Shown: piece by piece, positions 1 to 8,663 of the stretch
Layout: every line of letters begins with the position of its first letter
Position numbering within the stretch: position 1 is the stretch's first letter
Source of the DNA: S5-327 sp965200975
GTDB taxonomy: Bacteria > Chloroflexota > Dehalococcoidia > Lucifugimonadales > Australimonadaceae
Assembly (NCBI GenBank): GCA_965200975.1
Contig: OZ241740.1
Coordinates: 124,001 to 188,000 of the forward strand
DNA: 64,000 bases
Direction of reading: 5' to 3'
Notes under the pieces: generated by a model
The model's database searches: none
What the model saw: only the letters and a program-made list of their open reading frames with translations
What the model was told of the DNA's origin: nothing
Made by a program: the position numbers and the translations under genes

Positions 1-119
1 GCATGCGACACCCGGTCGCTCGCAACGGCCTGTGTGAGCGTTTGGGTGACGGGCCCCTGCCCCACGATGTCGGCGAACCTCGGCGGCCGCCATTTCCGGT
101 ACAGCGCAGCGCCGCTCAC
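1..119 (-). CDS. dnaX: DNA polymerase III gamma/tau subunit, N-terminal fragment
   Basis: Only the first 39 codons are inside the window; the gene runs off its left edge. The reverse-strand translation begins V-S-G-A-A-L-Y-R-K-W-R-P and continues through F-A-D-I-V-G-Q and A-S-D-R-V-S-H, which matches the conserved start of bacterial DnaX (ALYRKWRP, F-x-D-x-VGQ, HAYLF region). DnaX is the clamp-loader ATPase of the replisome. The GTG start at 119-117 overlaps the TGA stop of ybeY (GTGA), so the two are translationally coupled. The ATP-binding motif lies outside the window. Identification is confident despite the short length because the N-terminal block is highly conserved. Confidence 0.85.
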   Translation of the reverse strand, partial: MSGAALYRKWRPPRFADIVGQGPVTQTLTQAVASDRVSH

Positions 120-730
120 TTCGACGCCCCCCTTGCCTTATGCGCCTTATCCACAAGGTCAGCCATTGCGCTCGCCCCTTCCGTCCCCTCCGGCAGGAAC
201 TGCGCCGCGACCGGCTTCGGCGCCGGCCTCGCTCCTGAACGGCGGCGGAGCGCAGCGGCGAGAGCTTCCACCTCGAGCGCCTTCATCGCCGCCTCGTCCT
301 CCGGCGCAGCGTGATCGTACCCCAGCAGATGCAGCACGCCATGCGCCACAAGCAGGGCGACCTCCTCCTCGACCTGTACATTGTGCTCGCCCGCCTGACG
401 CGCCGCCAAGGGGTACGACACCACTACCTCGCCGAGGCTCGGCGCCTCGCCCGGCGCTTCAGGAAACGCCGGGACTGATTCGTCAGCCGGCGCGTCGCGC
501 TCGCCGAACGAGAGCACGTCGGTAACCTCGTCGAATCCGCGGAAGCGGCTGTTCAGGTCGCGCAGCGTCTCGTCATCGGCGACGACGACGCTCACCGGCG
601 CCCCGCCTGCAGGGTCGGCGACGGCGAGGGCGGCTGCAGCGGCGCGCCCCACGTCGGCCGTCTTCGCCAGACCGCGGAAGGCGGGGAACACCTGCACATC
701 GATCCGCCGTTTGTTTGCTCGCGTACTCAT
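116..730 (-). CDS. ybeY: Endoribonuclease YbeY (16S rRNA 3'-end maturation / ribosome quality control)
   Basis: The predicted protein has 204 residues from the ATG at 730-728. The zinc-binding motif HGVLHLLGYDH (His130, His134, His140) is the family signature, and FDEVTDVLSF upstream of it is also typical. YbeY is a single-domain metal-dependent RNase that works with the ribosome. An open frame extends 17 codons further upstream, but that part lacks family similarity and would start beyond the predicted promoter, so the downstream ATG is preferred. The C-terminal tail of about 60 residues beyond the usual domain is rich in Ala/Arg/Pro and looks unstructured. It is co-transcribed with dnaX (GTGA overlap). 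Confidence 0.93.
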   Translation of the reverse strand: MSTRANKRRIDVQVFPAFRGLAKTADVGRAAAAALAVADPAGGAPVSVVVADDETLRDLNSRFRGFDEVTDVLSFGERDAPADESVPAFPEAPGEAPSLGEVVVSYPLAARQAGEHNVQVEEEVALLVAHGVLHLLGYDHAAPEDEAAMKALEVEALAAALRRRSGARPAPKPVAAQFLPEGTEGASAMADLVDKAHKARGASK

Positions 731-771
731 GGGGAAACTGCCGCTCCGCGCATCGGCGCGGCGCGGGCCGG

Positions 772-780
772 ATGGTAGCA
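772..780 (-). promoter_or_regulatory. Extended -10 promoter of ybeY-dnaX
   Basis: On the minus strand the sequence reads TGcTACCAT, an extended -10 element 42 nt before the ybeY ATG. It belongs to the TGcTAnnnT set seen before several genes in this window. No convincing -35 box is visible. The 139-nt space between ybeY and the aldolase end holds nothing else that I recognise. Confidence 0.5.
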
Positions 781-869
781 CAGGCCCTTAGCGCCCTCCG
801 CCGCTCGGGGGCTTGCATCCTCCGGAGGAGCGCACGGCGCACGGGCGGAGCGGGACAGGATCGAGCCTC

Positions 870-1655
870 CTACGGCGCGTCGTAGTCGTCGGGCAGGCCG
901 TAGCCGCTTACTTGCAGGAGTTTCAGATAGTGGTTCCACGCGAAGTTCTCCGCGCCGGAGATCCGCTCGCGCCAGCCGCCGGCCTGCCGGGGCGCTCCGG
1001 GGCCGTACCTTCCCATATCCTCGTCCGAGAGCAGCACCGGCTCCCGGCCCGAAAGCGCAATCTCCCACATAATGCGCGACAACCGGTCGAACCGGATTGC
1101 GAGGGCCGTCGCCTGCTCCACCGTAGGCGCATGCACGCTTATGCCGTGGCCGCGCATCAGCACTACGTCCCGTTCTCCCATGCAGGCCAGCATCTCAGCC
1201 GCCTGCCGCTTGTCGGTCACCGTCGCCGCTCGCGGGTACACCGGCACTCCCTTCGTCGCTATGCTGAGCGACTGGGGATCGTAGCCCGCGAACACCGGCT
1301 TGTACTCGATGGCCGTAACGCCGCAGAGCAGGGCGTACCACGGGTGCGCGTGCACCACAGCGCCCGCCTCGGGCTTGGCGCGGTATATCTCTCCGTGGAT
1401 AGGCGTTTCGTTGGGCGACGCATGCTCCGGCCCCACATGCGAGCCCTCGCCGTCGAAATCAGCCCGGCGGATGTTGTGCACGCCGGTGAACGCTATCCCC
1501 TCCTCGCGCCCTCCCCGGCAGCGGATGTACATTTCGTCCGTTCCCGGCAGCCGCGCGCTCACGTGTCCGGTCGATTCGTTTACGAGCCCAAGCATGCCCA
1601 GAATCCGGCAAGAGACGGCAACCTTCCAGCGCAGCTCATCGTTTGCGTCAACCAT
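870..1655 (-). CDS. Class II aldolase/adducin family protein
   Basis: The protein has 261 residues. The zinc-binding pattern of the family is visible: HAHP (His102, His104), a later His in RGHGISVHA, and the acidic block NETPIHGEIY near residue 82-91. Family members are fuculose- or rhamnulose-phosphate aldolases, ribulose-5-phosphate 4-epimerases and related decarboxylases; the substrate cannot be assigned here. The start is the ATG at 1655 because GGGAGG lies a few bases upstream; the frame is open for another 129 codons but without family similarity. It stands alone, divergent from the ABC ATPase gene, so context does not help. Confidence 0.85.
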   Translation of the reverse strand: MVDANDELRWKVAVSCRILGMLGLVNESTGHVSARLPGTDEMYIRCRGGREEGIAFTGVHNIRRADFDGEGSHVGPEHASPNETPIHGEIYRAKPEAGAVVHAHPWYALLCGVTAIEYKPVFAGYDPQSLSIATKGVPVYPRAATVTDKRQAAEMLACMGERDVVLMRGHGISVHAPTVEQATALAIRFDRLSRIMWEIALSGREPVLLSDEDMGRYGPGAPRQAGGWRERISGAENFAWNHYLKLLQVSGYGLPDDYDAP

Positions 1656-1827
1656 CACAACCTCCCTATGGCCCCGTGCGGACGTTCGGCGCGCCGCCAC
1701 GATACCGCAAGCCCGCCCCTCGCCCCAACTTGTTCCCCGGCGAACCCTTTGGCCCGCGTAGCTGTTCAGGCTCGATAGCTCTGAACGTCCGCCGCTGCTG
1801 CGCGTCAACCGAACAGTTTCCCGCGCG

Positions 1828-1856
1828 TTGACATGCTTGCAGGCCGGTGGTAGTTT
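1828..1856 (+). promoter_or_regulatory. Sigma-70 promoter of the ABC ATPase gene, in the 310-nt divergent intergenic region
   Basis: TTGACA at 1828-1833 is followed after 17 nt by TAGTTT at 1851-1856. The -35 is perfect and the -10 weak. It would give a leader of about 100 nt before the ATG at 1966. The rest of the intergenic stretch 1656-1965 shows no gene or repeat; I could not pick a clear promoter for the divergent aldolase. Confidence 0.5.
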
Positions 1857-1965
1857 CGACTCACCCTCCGAGACTCTCCGAGGGCAGCGTCCCGCGTCTC
1901 CCCATGGCGCGGCGGAAGACTGTGGAGCGCGCAACATGCGCGGCTCCCGAGGAGGACGCACCAGT

Positions 1966-3150
1966 ATGGTCGAGACAGACACGCTCCCAGTCGAGTCCAG
2001 TTCCGGCCCTCTTCCCGCAATGCGGCTCCAGGGTCTCAGCAAGACTTACCCGGGCAATACTGTCCCTGCCGTAAACGACCTCTCAATCGACGTCAACATC
2101 GGCGAAATTGTCACCCTACTGGGGCCCTCCGGATGCGGCAAAAGCACCACGCTGCGTATGGTCGCCGGCCTCGAAAACCCCGACGCCGGCGCCATCCATT
2201 TCGGCGAACGGCCCGTAGTCCTCACCGACTCCGGCTTGCGCGTGCCGCCCGAAAAGCGCGACGTCGGCATGGTCTTCCAGTCCTACGCCATCTGGCCGCA
2301 TATGACCGTTGAGGAGAACATCGCCTTCCCGCTCAAGTCGCGCCACTTCAACAGACGCGACATCAAGGAGCGCGTGGCGCGCGTGCTCGACCTCGTCGGT
2401 CTCCCCGGTCTCGAAAAACGCCCCGGCCCGCTCCTCAGCGGCGGCCAGCAACAGCGCGTTGCCCTCGCTCGCGCTCTCGTCACCGAGCCCAGCGTACTCC
2501 TGTTGGACGAGCCGTTCAGCAACCTCGACGCCAAGCTCCGCGAGCAGATGCGCATCGAGGTGAAGCAGATGCAGCGGCGCCTCAACATTCCCGTGCTGTT
2601 CGTTACGCACGACCAGATCGAGGCGCTCAGCCTGTCGGACCAGATCGCCCTGATGAATCTCGGCGTCGTTCAGCAGCACGGTTCGCCCCGCCTGCTCTAC
2701 GAAGAGCCCGCCAACGAGTTCGTCCGCGATTTCGTCGGCAAGACCGTGCTCTTCCGCGGCGAGGTGCGTTCGAGCAACCCTGCCGGGCAGGTGGCCGTAG
2801 CGATCGACGGCGCCCCTAACTGCGTGGTGTTTGGCCGCGGGTACGACCCGGAAGGGTTCCCCACCGGCAGTTCGGTGTTCATCGGCGTCCGCCCGGAGGA
2901 CGTCGAGATCGTGCCGGCGGACGGCGACGTCCCGCCGGCGGGAACGATCGGCGCGACCGTCGACACGGAGCTGTTCATCGGCGAGCGCATCGAATATCAG
3001 GTGGACGTGGACTCACAGCACCAGATGTTGATATACGGCGAGCGCCATCACCCCATGCCGGAGGGCAGCCGCGTGTGGCTGCGGCTTCGGCCCGAGGGCC
3101 ACAGCGCGTGGAGTTCGGATTGGTCTCACTCGAACGCCGACGCCTCCTAG
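1966..3150 (+). CDS. ABC transporter ATP-binding protein, MalK/UgpC/PotA type
   Basis: 394 residues. All nucleotide-binding motifs are present: Walker A GPSGCGKST (53-61), Q-loop MVFQSYAIWPHMTVEEN (102-118), signature LSGGQQQR (157-164), Walker B VLLLDEPFSNLD (177-188) and H-loop VTHDQIEA. The C-terminal third resembles the TOBE/OB region of importers for sugars, glycerol phosphate or polyamines. GAGGAGG lies 9 nt before the chosen ATG. No permease or solute-binding protein is adjacent, so it is an orphan ATPase that may serve a transporter encoded elsewhere. The substrate is unknown. Confidence 0.93.
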   Translation: MVETDTLPVESSSGPLPAMRLQGLSKTYPGNTVPAVNDLSIDVNIGEIVTLLGPSGCGKSTTLRMVAGLENPDAGAIHFGERPVVLTDSGLRVPPEKRDVGMVFQSYAIWPHMTVEENIAFPLKSRHFNRRDIKERVARVLDLVGLPGLEKRPGPLLSGGQQQRVALARALVTEPSVLLLDEPFSNLDAKLREQMRIEVKQMQRRLNIPVLFVTHDQIEALSLSDQIALMNLGVVQQHGSPRLLYEEPANEFVRDFVGKTVLFRGEVRSSNPAGQVAVAIDGAPNCVVFGRGYDPEGFPTGSSVFIGVRPEDVEIVPADGDVPPAGTIGATVDTELFIGERIEYQVDVDSQHQMLIYGERHHPMPEGSRVWLRLRPEGHSAWSSDWSHSNADAS

Positions 3151-3229
3151 CCCGCAGCGCAGCGCAGCGCCATGCCCACTCACAGGCCTGCAGCGCCCTC
3201 CCGACGCCGGAGGGCTGGGAGGGCGCCGC

Positions 3230-3859
3230 GTGAGGCTCGCCTTGCTGGCGGCGCTGGCGCCGCCCTACTTCATCGTTACGTGCGTCATCGCCACCCTCTT
3301 CGCTCCAAAGGGGTACCGCTCCGCCTCCCGCACCGTTAGCGACCTTGCAGGGCCGGACGCCCCGCACCCGGAGATCATCAACGCAGCCTTCATGGGCTAC
3401 GCCGCCCTGGTGCAGGGACTCGGCCCGCGGCTCCACCGCGCCGCCGGCGGCGGGCGGCGAGGGCGGTTGCTATGGGGGCTCGTGGGCGCCTACGGACTCG
3501 GCGGCCTCTTCGCCGGCGCCTACCGGACAGGCAGCCGGCGGAAGATCGTCCTCAGCGTCGACGAGCACACCCTGCACGGGGCGTCGGGCCGGGTCGCCTT
3601 TGGGGCGGTGCTGTCGTTGTCGCTGTTCGCGCCGTTCGTGCTGCGAGGGCGCGAATGGGCGCGGTGGCGCGTCTTTTCGTGGTTGATGTTCGCGGCCACA
3701 TGCGCGCTCGCCGTGCCGTACCAGGCGGCAGTCCTGCGCAGCCGCCGCGGCATACTCCAGCGCGGGTTCTTCGCCACTACCATGGCGTGGGTGTTCGCCA
3801 CCGCCCTCACGCTGGCCCGCTCCCTGCCCAACCCTTCCTCGCGTTGGGGCCGGAACTAG
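3230..3859 (+). CDS. DUF998-like integral membrane protein
   Basis: 209 residues with about five or six hydrophobic segments. The stretch SDLAGPDAPHPEIINAAFM near residues 37-55 resembles the DUF998 signature (SDL..GP.APHP...N..F). The function of that family is unknown. GTG start at 3230, preceded by GGGAGGG about 6 nt upstream. It follows the ABC ATPase after 79 nt and could be in the same transcript, but there is no functional link visible. Its TAG stop overlaps the TAG stop of the convergent glycosylase gene inside a single CTAG. Confidence 0.75.
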   Translation: MRLALLAALAPPYFIVTCVIATLFAPKGYRSASRTVSDLAGPDAPHPEIINAAFMGYAALVQGLGPRLHRAAGGGRRGRLLWGLVGAYGLGGLFAGAYRTGSRRKIVLSVDEHTLHGASGRVAFGAVLSLSLFAPFVLRGREWARWRVFSWLMFAATCALAVPYQAAVLRSRRGILQRGFFATTMAWVFATALTLARSLPNPSSRWGRN

Positions 3860-4836
3860 CAGCCCGGCTCCGAAGCGCCCTCGCGCGCCGGCGGCGGCGA
3901 GGAGAGCGCCCGCTGCTGTCGAATGTGCGCGAACAGGTAGGCGGTCGCGAGGCCCCGGTAGGGACTCCAGCGCTCGATGGCGAAAGCGTCCAGCTCGCGC
4001 TCGGCGAGACGCCGGCCTCCGAAGTACAGGTCGCCCACCGTCTGTTGAAGGGCCAGGTCGCCTGCGGGGAGCACGTCGACTCTCCCAAGCGCTCGCATCA
4101 GCGCCCACTGCGCCGTCCAGCGCCCCACGCCCCGCATCGCGCTGAGCCGCGCGATCGCCTCCTCGTCGCCCAGGCTGTCGAGCCTGTCGTAGTCGAGCTC
4201 GCCGGCGGCGGCCTGCTCCGCGACGCCGACGATGTACTCGGCCTTGCGGGCGCTTAGCTTGAGCTCCCGCAACGCGACGGCGCCCGCATCAACAAGCGTC
4301 TCAGGCCGAGGGAAGGCGTGGAGGACATTGCCGTCAGCCTCCATGGCTACGCCATACCTCGTGACCAGCGCGTCGCGGATGACGCGCGCGACCGCGCCCG
4401 AAATCTGCTGCCCCGCTATAGCCTGCGTCATCGCCTCGAAAACCGACTCGGAGCGAGTGAGCCGCAAGCCTTTGAGGCGCCCCACCGCGCCGGAAAGCAC
4501 GGGGTCGCCTGCGAGCAGGTCGTAGAAGCCGTCGAGAGGAACATCGAAGCCCAGGAGGCGCGCCGCCTCCTCCGCAGCCTCCTCCAGCGCCCCGGCGGGG
4601 CCCCCATTGGGGAGCGACACTTCGACTGCGCCGCCGTCTGCGCTGGGGCGAACGGCCATAACGAGCGGCTCGCCGCGCATCCACATCGCGCGGTAGTACA
4701 CGCCGGCGGCGAAGAGGTCGGAGCCCGCCCTGCCGCGATAGTAGGTCTGATGGCCGACGGTGAGGTCGAAGTCGAACGGCTCCGGCGCCTCTACGCGCAG
4801 CAGCCCCTCCTGGGGGGAAGGCTTGCGGTCAGCCAT
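3856..4836 (-). CDS. DNA-3-methyladenine glycosylase II (AlkA-type, HhH-GPD)
   Basis: 326 residues. A helix-hairpin-helix segment (MRGVGRWTAQWALM, about 234-247) is followed by the glycine-proline-Asp region LPAGDLALQQTVG, where Asp260 is the expected catalytic aspartate. An N-terminal AlkA-like domain precedes it, and AGQQIS at 141-146 is typical of the superfamily. The enzyme removes alkylated bases in base-excision repair. It starts 2 nt after the stop of the Fpg/Nei gene, so the two form a small repair operon. An open frame extends far upstream across the Fpg gene but is out of frame with it and not real coding. Confidence 0.9.
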   Translation of the reverse strand: MADRKPSPQEGLLRVEAPEPFDFDLTVGHQTYYRGRAGSDLFAAGVYYRAMWMRGEPLVMAVRPSADGGAVEVSLPNGGPAGALEEAAEEAARLLGFDVPLDGFYDLLAGDPVLSGAVGRLKGLRLTRSESVFEAMTQAIAGQQISGAVARVIRDALVTRYGVAMEADGNVLHAFPRPETLVDAGAVALRELKLSARKAEYIVGVAEQAAAGELDYDRLDSLGDEEAIARLSAMRGVGRWTAQWALMRALGRVDVLPAGDLALQQTVGDLYFGGRRLAERELDAFAIERWSPYRGLATAYLFAHIRQQRALSSPPPAREGASEPGC

Positions 4837-4838
4837 CG

Positions 4839-5663
4839 TCAGCGCGCCACAAGGGCGCCGGGCTGGCAGGCGCGGCACCAGCTTGTGATCTTCTGGTTGG
4901 GGCCGATTTCGGAGATGGGCCCGCCGCAGCGCGGGCATGCCTCTCCTCCCTTGCGGTGCACCTTCAGGAAGTCGCGCACTTTCACATGGATGTTCGGGGG
5001 CATACGCTCGCGCACCACCGCCGTCGCCTCGTTCAGCACCTTGGGGATGGCGTCGAACACGCGGCGGAGCTCCTCGTCCGACAGCGTCCTGCGCTTGCGG
5101 AACGGCGAAACGCCGGCCTCCCACAGAATCTCGTCGACGTAGGCGTTCCCGATACCCGCGACGAGCTTGCCGCGGGCGATAACGCCCTTTATCTCGCCGG
5201 TGTACGGCTGGATGCGCTCCACGAAATCGTCGAACGTCGCGCTCGGGTCCAGCGCGTCCGGGCCTTGCTCGTGCAAACGCCGCACTTCCCCTATCTGATC
5301 GGGGCGCACGTAGTTGATGCGGCCCATCGACTTGTCGTCGAGATAGCGGAGCTCCCTGTCCTGCGTGGCCAGCAGGAAGAACATCCGCTTCGACCGTTTC
5401 GCTGACGGCTCCGTGTACTGCCAGCGTCCTGTGAGCATCAGGTTGGCCACGAGCGCCCTGTCCGGCTCCAGAGGGAAGAGCAAGTCTTTGCCCCTGCGGA
5501 TGATCGGCCCAAACCGCCGCCCCGTAACGTCGTCGGTGAAGCTCTCCGCCGCCAGGGAGCGGACGATCCACGCCTTGGGGGCTTCCGCGCGCACTATCTC
5601 CTGCCCAACGATGCGCTCGTTGAGGAACTCGCGGATGACCTCGAGGTCCGGTATCTCCGGCAC
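4839..5663 (-). CDS. Formamidopyrimidine-DNA glycosylase / endonuclease VIII family
   Basis: 274 residues. The N-terminus is M-PEIPDLE, giving Pro as the catalytic N-terminal residue after Met removal and Glu next to it. RRGKDLLF carries the conserved Lys, VAGIGNAYVDEILWEAGVSP is the DNA-binding helix-two-turn-helix region, and the C-terminal zinc finger is CPRCGGPI...SWCRACQPG. It cuts oxidised bases from DNA. PEIPDLE differs from the PELPEVE of classical MutM, so I leave Fpg versus Nei open. The start is GTG at 5663 with GGGGAGGAG upstream. First gene of a two-gene repair operon with the AlkA-type glycosylase. Confidence 0.92.
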   Translation of the reverse strand: MPEIPDLEVIREFLNERIVGQEIVRAEAPKAWIVRSLAAESFTDDVTGRRFGPIIRRGKDLLFPLEPDRALVANLMLTGRWQYTEPSAKRSKRMFFLLATQDRELRYLDDKSMGRINYVRPDQIGEVRRLHEQGPDALDPSATFDDFVERIQPYTGEIKGVIARGKLVAGIGNAYVDEILWEAGVSPFRKRRTLSDEELRRVFDAIPKVLNEATAVVRERMPPNIHVKVRDFLKVHRKGGEACPRCGGPISEIGPNQKITSWCRACQPGALVAR

Positions 5664-5714
5664 GGCTCTCTTTCTCCTCCCCGTCAGGTCTCTTCTGGAC
5701 TCGCGGGCGGAGCG

Positions 5715-5723
5715 AGTATAGCA
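5715..5723 (-). promoter_or_regulatory. Extended -10 promoter of the fpg-alkA operon
   Basis: TGcTATACT on the minus strand, 52 nt before the Fpg start; the -10 hexamer TATACT is a near-consensus box. It fits the TGcTAnnnT pattern found elsewhere in the window. No good -35 at 17 nt. Confidence 0.6.
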
Positions 5724-5738
5724 ACGGAGTCGGCGGGC

Positions 5739-5800
5739 AACTGTTAAGGGTTGATGAGTCGACGCGCGATAGCGGCATGGCGAGGGCGTAGGCGCCGGCG
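5739..5800 (+). repeat. 62-nt dispersed repeat, copy 1
   Basis: This stretch aligns without gaps to 14953-15014 over 62 nt, with 46 identical positions by my count. Identity is concentrated at both ends (starting AACTGTT, ending GGCGCCGGCG) and in GCGCGATAG in the middle. It lies in the divergent region between fpg and the membrane protein gene, just upstream of the fpg promoter. The remainder of 5664-5859 holds no gene. Confidence 0.6.
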
Positions 5801-5859
5801 GCGCCGGGATGCGCAGAGCATGGACGGCGCCCCGATGTTGCCGTTAGGCTAGACGTTCA

Positions 5860-6666
5860 ATGTTCGCACCCCCCTCGAATCGCCCCTCGCTCACGCCGAT
5901 ACCTGACCTACTCACTGCCGCGCTGACGACGTGCTTCCGGAGCGCGCTCCCGCTCGTCGGCACTGCGTACTGCGGAGCGCTGGCCGCGAACGCTGTCGCC
6001 GCGTTCGTGAGCCCGAACTCCCTGGCGCTGCAACTGGCGTGGGGCCTGGTTATCGCCGCTCTTACGCTGGCCTTCCTCTCTCCAACGGTTTTCCTGACCT
6101 CCCGCGCCTTGCGGCGCGAAAGCTTGTCGGTAACCGCCGCGATGGTTGGGCTGGAAGAGTTCGGCCCGCGATACTTTGCGATGGGGCTGCTGCTCGGGGT
6201 AGCGACGGCCCCGCTCTTAGTCGCGCCATACCTCGCGCCGATTGCCGTCTACCCGCTCATTCGCTTTTCGCTTGCCGGCCCCTCGATAGTGCTGGAGCAG
6301 AAAGGCGTCTTTGCCGCGCTCGTCAGTAGCTGGCGGCTGCTCAAAGGCCGCTGGTGGCGGACGTTCGCGCTGCAGATGATTGTCGGCGTCTTCGCTTTCA
6401 TACTGACAGCTGCCGCCGCCAGCGCCGCAACGACCGCCGACAACCCGCTTTTTACGATCGTTTCACTGTCGATAGCGCAGGGCATCGCCGCGCCGCTTCT
6501 GGCCGCAGTCGAGCTGCTCATGTTCTACGACTACCGCTTCGCAGACACGCAAGCCGACCAGGAGGACCAAGGGTCGGCTCGCTTCGGCCCTCCGGCAGAG
6601 CGTCTGGGCGACGCGGAGGAGAGCGCCTCCGCTCCGCTCGAAAGAGAGCAGCCCCCGGAACAGTAG
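5860..6666 (+). CDS. Multi-pass membrane protein of unknown function
   Basis: 268 residues with about six hydrophobic segments and a charged, Glu/Gln-rich C-terminal tail of about 40 residues. The segment RFSLAGPSIVLEQKG...SWRLLKGRWW looks like the membrane domain associated with glycerophosphodiester phosphodiesterase-related and similar uncharacterised proteins, but I would not assign a function. No ribosome-binding site is visible; TAGGCT ends 9 nt before the ATG, so the mRNA may be leaderless. It converges on rpoD with 30 nt between them. Confidence 0.75.
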   Translation: MFAPPSNRPSLTPIPDLLTAALTTCFRSALPLVGTAYCGALAANAVAAFVSPNSLALQLAWGLVIAALTLAFLSPTVFLTSRALRRESLSVTAAMVGLEEFGPRYFAMGLLLGVATAPLLVAPYLAPIAVYPLIRFSLAGPSIVLEQKGVFAALVSSWRLLKGRWWRTFALQMIVGVFAFILTAAAASAATTADNPLFTIVSLSIAQGIAAPLLAAVELLMFYDYRFADTQADQEDQGSARFGPPAERLGDAEESASAPLEREQPPEQ

Positions 6667-6696
6667 GCGGCCCCGAGGCGCGCCGCCGGGCGCGCG

Positions 6697-8622
6697 CTAT
6701 TCGAGGAAGTCGCGCAGCTTGCGCGAGCGGCTCGGGTGGCGGAGCTTGCGGAGCGCCTTGGCCTCGATCTGACGGATGCGCTCTCGCGTGACGCCGAAGT
6801 CTCGGCCAACCTCCTCGAGGGTGCGGCTGCGTCCGTCCTCGAGGCCGAACCGGAGCTGCAGAACGCGGCGTTCGCGCTCGCTCAGCGTGCCGAGCACGCC
6901 CTCGACCTGTTCGCGAAGCAGCTGGAAGGTTGCAGCCTCGGCGGGCGCCGGCGCGCTGCGGTCCTCGATGAAGTCGCCCAGGTGCGAGTCTTCCTCCTCG
7001 CCGACGGGAGTCTCGAGCGAGACCGGCTCCTGCGAGACCTTGAGGATCTCCCGGACGCGCTCGGGCGAGACTTCCATGCCCTCGGCGATCTCCTGCGTAG
7101 TGGGCTCGCGGCCATACTCCTGCACGAGGCGTCGGCTCACGCGCATCAGCTTGTTGATCGTCTCCACCATATGCACGGGAATGCGTATCGTCCGGGCCTG
7201 ATCGGCGATAGCGCGGGTAATCGCCTGACGTATCCACCACGTTGCGTACGTCGAGAACTTGTATCCTTTGCGGTAGTCAAACTTCTCGACCGCGCGGATG
7301 AGGCCAATGTTGCCTTCCTGAATCAGGTCGAGCAGCGACATTCCGCGCCCGATGTACTTCTTGGCGACGCTGACCACCAGCCGCAGGTTCGCCTCGGCGA
7401 GGTGCCGCTGCGCGTTGACGCCCTCCTGCTTCACCTGATTGAAGTGGCGACGCAGCAGGAACTCGTTCGACTCGATACGCTGCGACGTGTCGGCGTCGAG
7501 CAGCATCTCGTCGAGCTCCGTCAGGGCGATGTCGGCGCCGACGATGTCGAGGATGTCGCGGGGCAGGACGTGGCTGCCGAGCGACAGCTGCACAACCTCC
7601 GGCCCGACCTCGTTCGGCTCTTTGTCGTACCGCCTGCCGAGCGTTTCGAGCATATCGACGTTGTTTTCGCCGTCGATGTTTGCGCGAAGCTTCTCGTTCG
7701 TCATCAGTTCGCCGATGGTCATCTCCTCTTCGATGGCGAGGAATTCGGCGATGGCCTCGACGAGATCGCGCTGCTCGTGGAGGCGCCCCAGCAGCCGCTC
7801 GGCGACGTTCGCCGCCTGGGCGGGCCGCCCTGTGTCCTGAAGCGCTTCTTTTTCGAACTTGTCGACGTGCTTGTAGGAAGCGAGCTGCAAGGCCAGGCGC
7901 CGTTCGTCCGCCGCCGTTAGCAGGGTTACCCGCCCGATCTCCCGCAGGTACATCCGGACGGGGTCGTCGATGAGTTCGCCGCTGTCCAGGTCTTCCTGCT
8001 GGGCGTCCTCCTCGGCCTCCTTGGCCTCGTGCTCGGTCTCCTTCAGTTCCGAGGGAGCAGGCTCTCGCTGCGCGTCGAGTTCGTCGGCGATCGCGGCGGC
8101 GAGCGCGTCTCCCCACGTCGGCTGAGCCGCATCGGCGGAAGGAGCGGGCGCCGTCTCTTCCGCTGTGGACGCTGACGGCGCGTCTACAGAGCCCTCCGCT
8201 TCGGAAGGCTGGGCCGAGGCCGGCGCCTCCGCTGACTCCGTCGGGACGACCGCCTCGACAGCCGCGACAGGCGCCACGGCTTTCGATTTCGAGCGGGACG
8301 CTCGCTTCCGCGGAGAGGCGGCGGCCTCCGGCTCGGGCTCCGCGACTGCAGCAGCGCTTCCGGACGATTCCTGCTCCGCCGCAGGCTCGGAGGACTGGGC
8401 AAGAGCGGCGCCGTTCTCCCGCGCATCGGCACCGTTGGGAGAAGACACGGCCTTCGACCTGGCGCGCGGCTTCGAGGCCTTCCGTGGAGCAGTCCGCTGC
8501 GATGCTGCTGCTCCGTTGTCCGCGGCGCTAGCCTGGACTGCTTGCGGTTCGGAGGCTGCGGAATCGGACTCCGCAGTTTCCGGTGTCGTTTCGGGGGGCC
8601 GGGTTGCTTGTTTGGTCGCCAA
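6697..8622 (-). CDS. rpoD: Primary RNA polymerase sigma factor (sigma-70/RpoD/SigA)
   Basis: 641 residues. Region 1.2 begins at about 219 (DDPVRMYLREIG); region 2 includes VSVAKKYIGRGMSLLDLIQE and KFSTYATWWIRQAITRAI; region 4.2 near the C-terminus is RTLEEVGRDFGVTRERIRQI. These are hallmarks of the essential group 1 sigma. The first about 215 residues are low-complexity, rich in Ala, Glu, Pro and Ser, with two basic patches (KPRARSK at 51-57 and SPRKRASRSKSK at 103-114) and no recognisable region 1.1. The start is TTG at 8622 with GAGG 7 nt upstream. It lies 41 nt downstream of dnaG, the classic primase-sigma arrangement. Confidence 0.97.
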   Translation of the reverse strand: MATKQATRPPETTPETAESDSAASEPQAVQASAADNGAAASQRTAPRKASKPRARSKAVSSPNGADARENGAALAQSSEPAAEQESSGSAAAVAEPEPEAAASPRKRASRSKSKAVAPVAAVEAVVPTESAEAPASAQPSEAEGSVDAPSASTAEETAPAPSADAAQPTWGDALAAAIADELDAQREPAPSELKETEHEAKEAEEDAQQEDLDSGELIDDPVRMYLREIGRVTLLTAADERRLALQLASYKHVDKFEKEALQDTGRPAQAANVAERLLGRLHEQRDLVEAIAEFLAIEEEMTIGELMTNEKLRANIDGENNVDMLETLGRRYDKEPNEVGPEVVQLSLGSHVLPRDILDIVGADIALTELDEMLLDADTSQRIESNEFLLRRHFNQVKQEGVNAQRHLAEANLRLVVSVAKKYIGRGMSLLDLIQEGNIGLIRAVEKFDYRKGYKFSTYATWWIRQAITRAIADQARTIRIPVHMVETINKLMRVSRRLVQEYGREPTTQEIAEGMEVSPERVREILKVSQEPVSLETPVGEEEDSHLGDFIEDRSAPAPAEAATFQLLREQVEGVLGTLSERERRVLQLRFGLEDGRSRTLEEVGRDFGVTRERIRQIEAKALRKLRHPSRSRKLRDFLE

Positions 8623-8663
8623 GATATGACCTCGCAGCTGTCTGGCGGCCGAGCATGGAGCGG

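Noticed and set aside
147..155. TTATCCACA, a perfect DnaA box
   Set aside because: Single copy inside the ybeY coding sequence, 22 kb from dnaA, with no cluster around it. One such match in a window of this size is not surprising.
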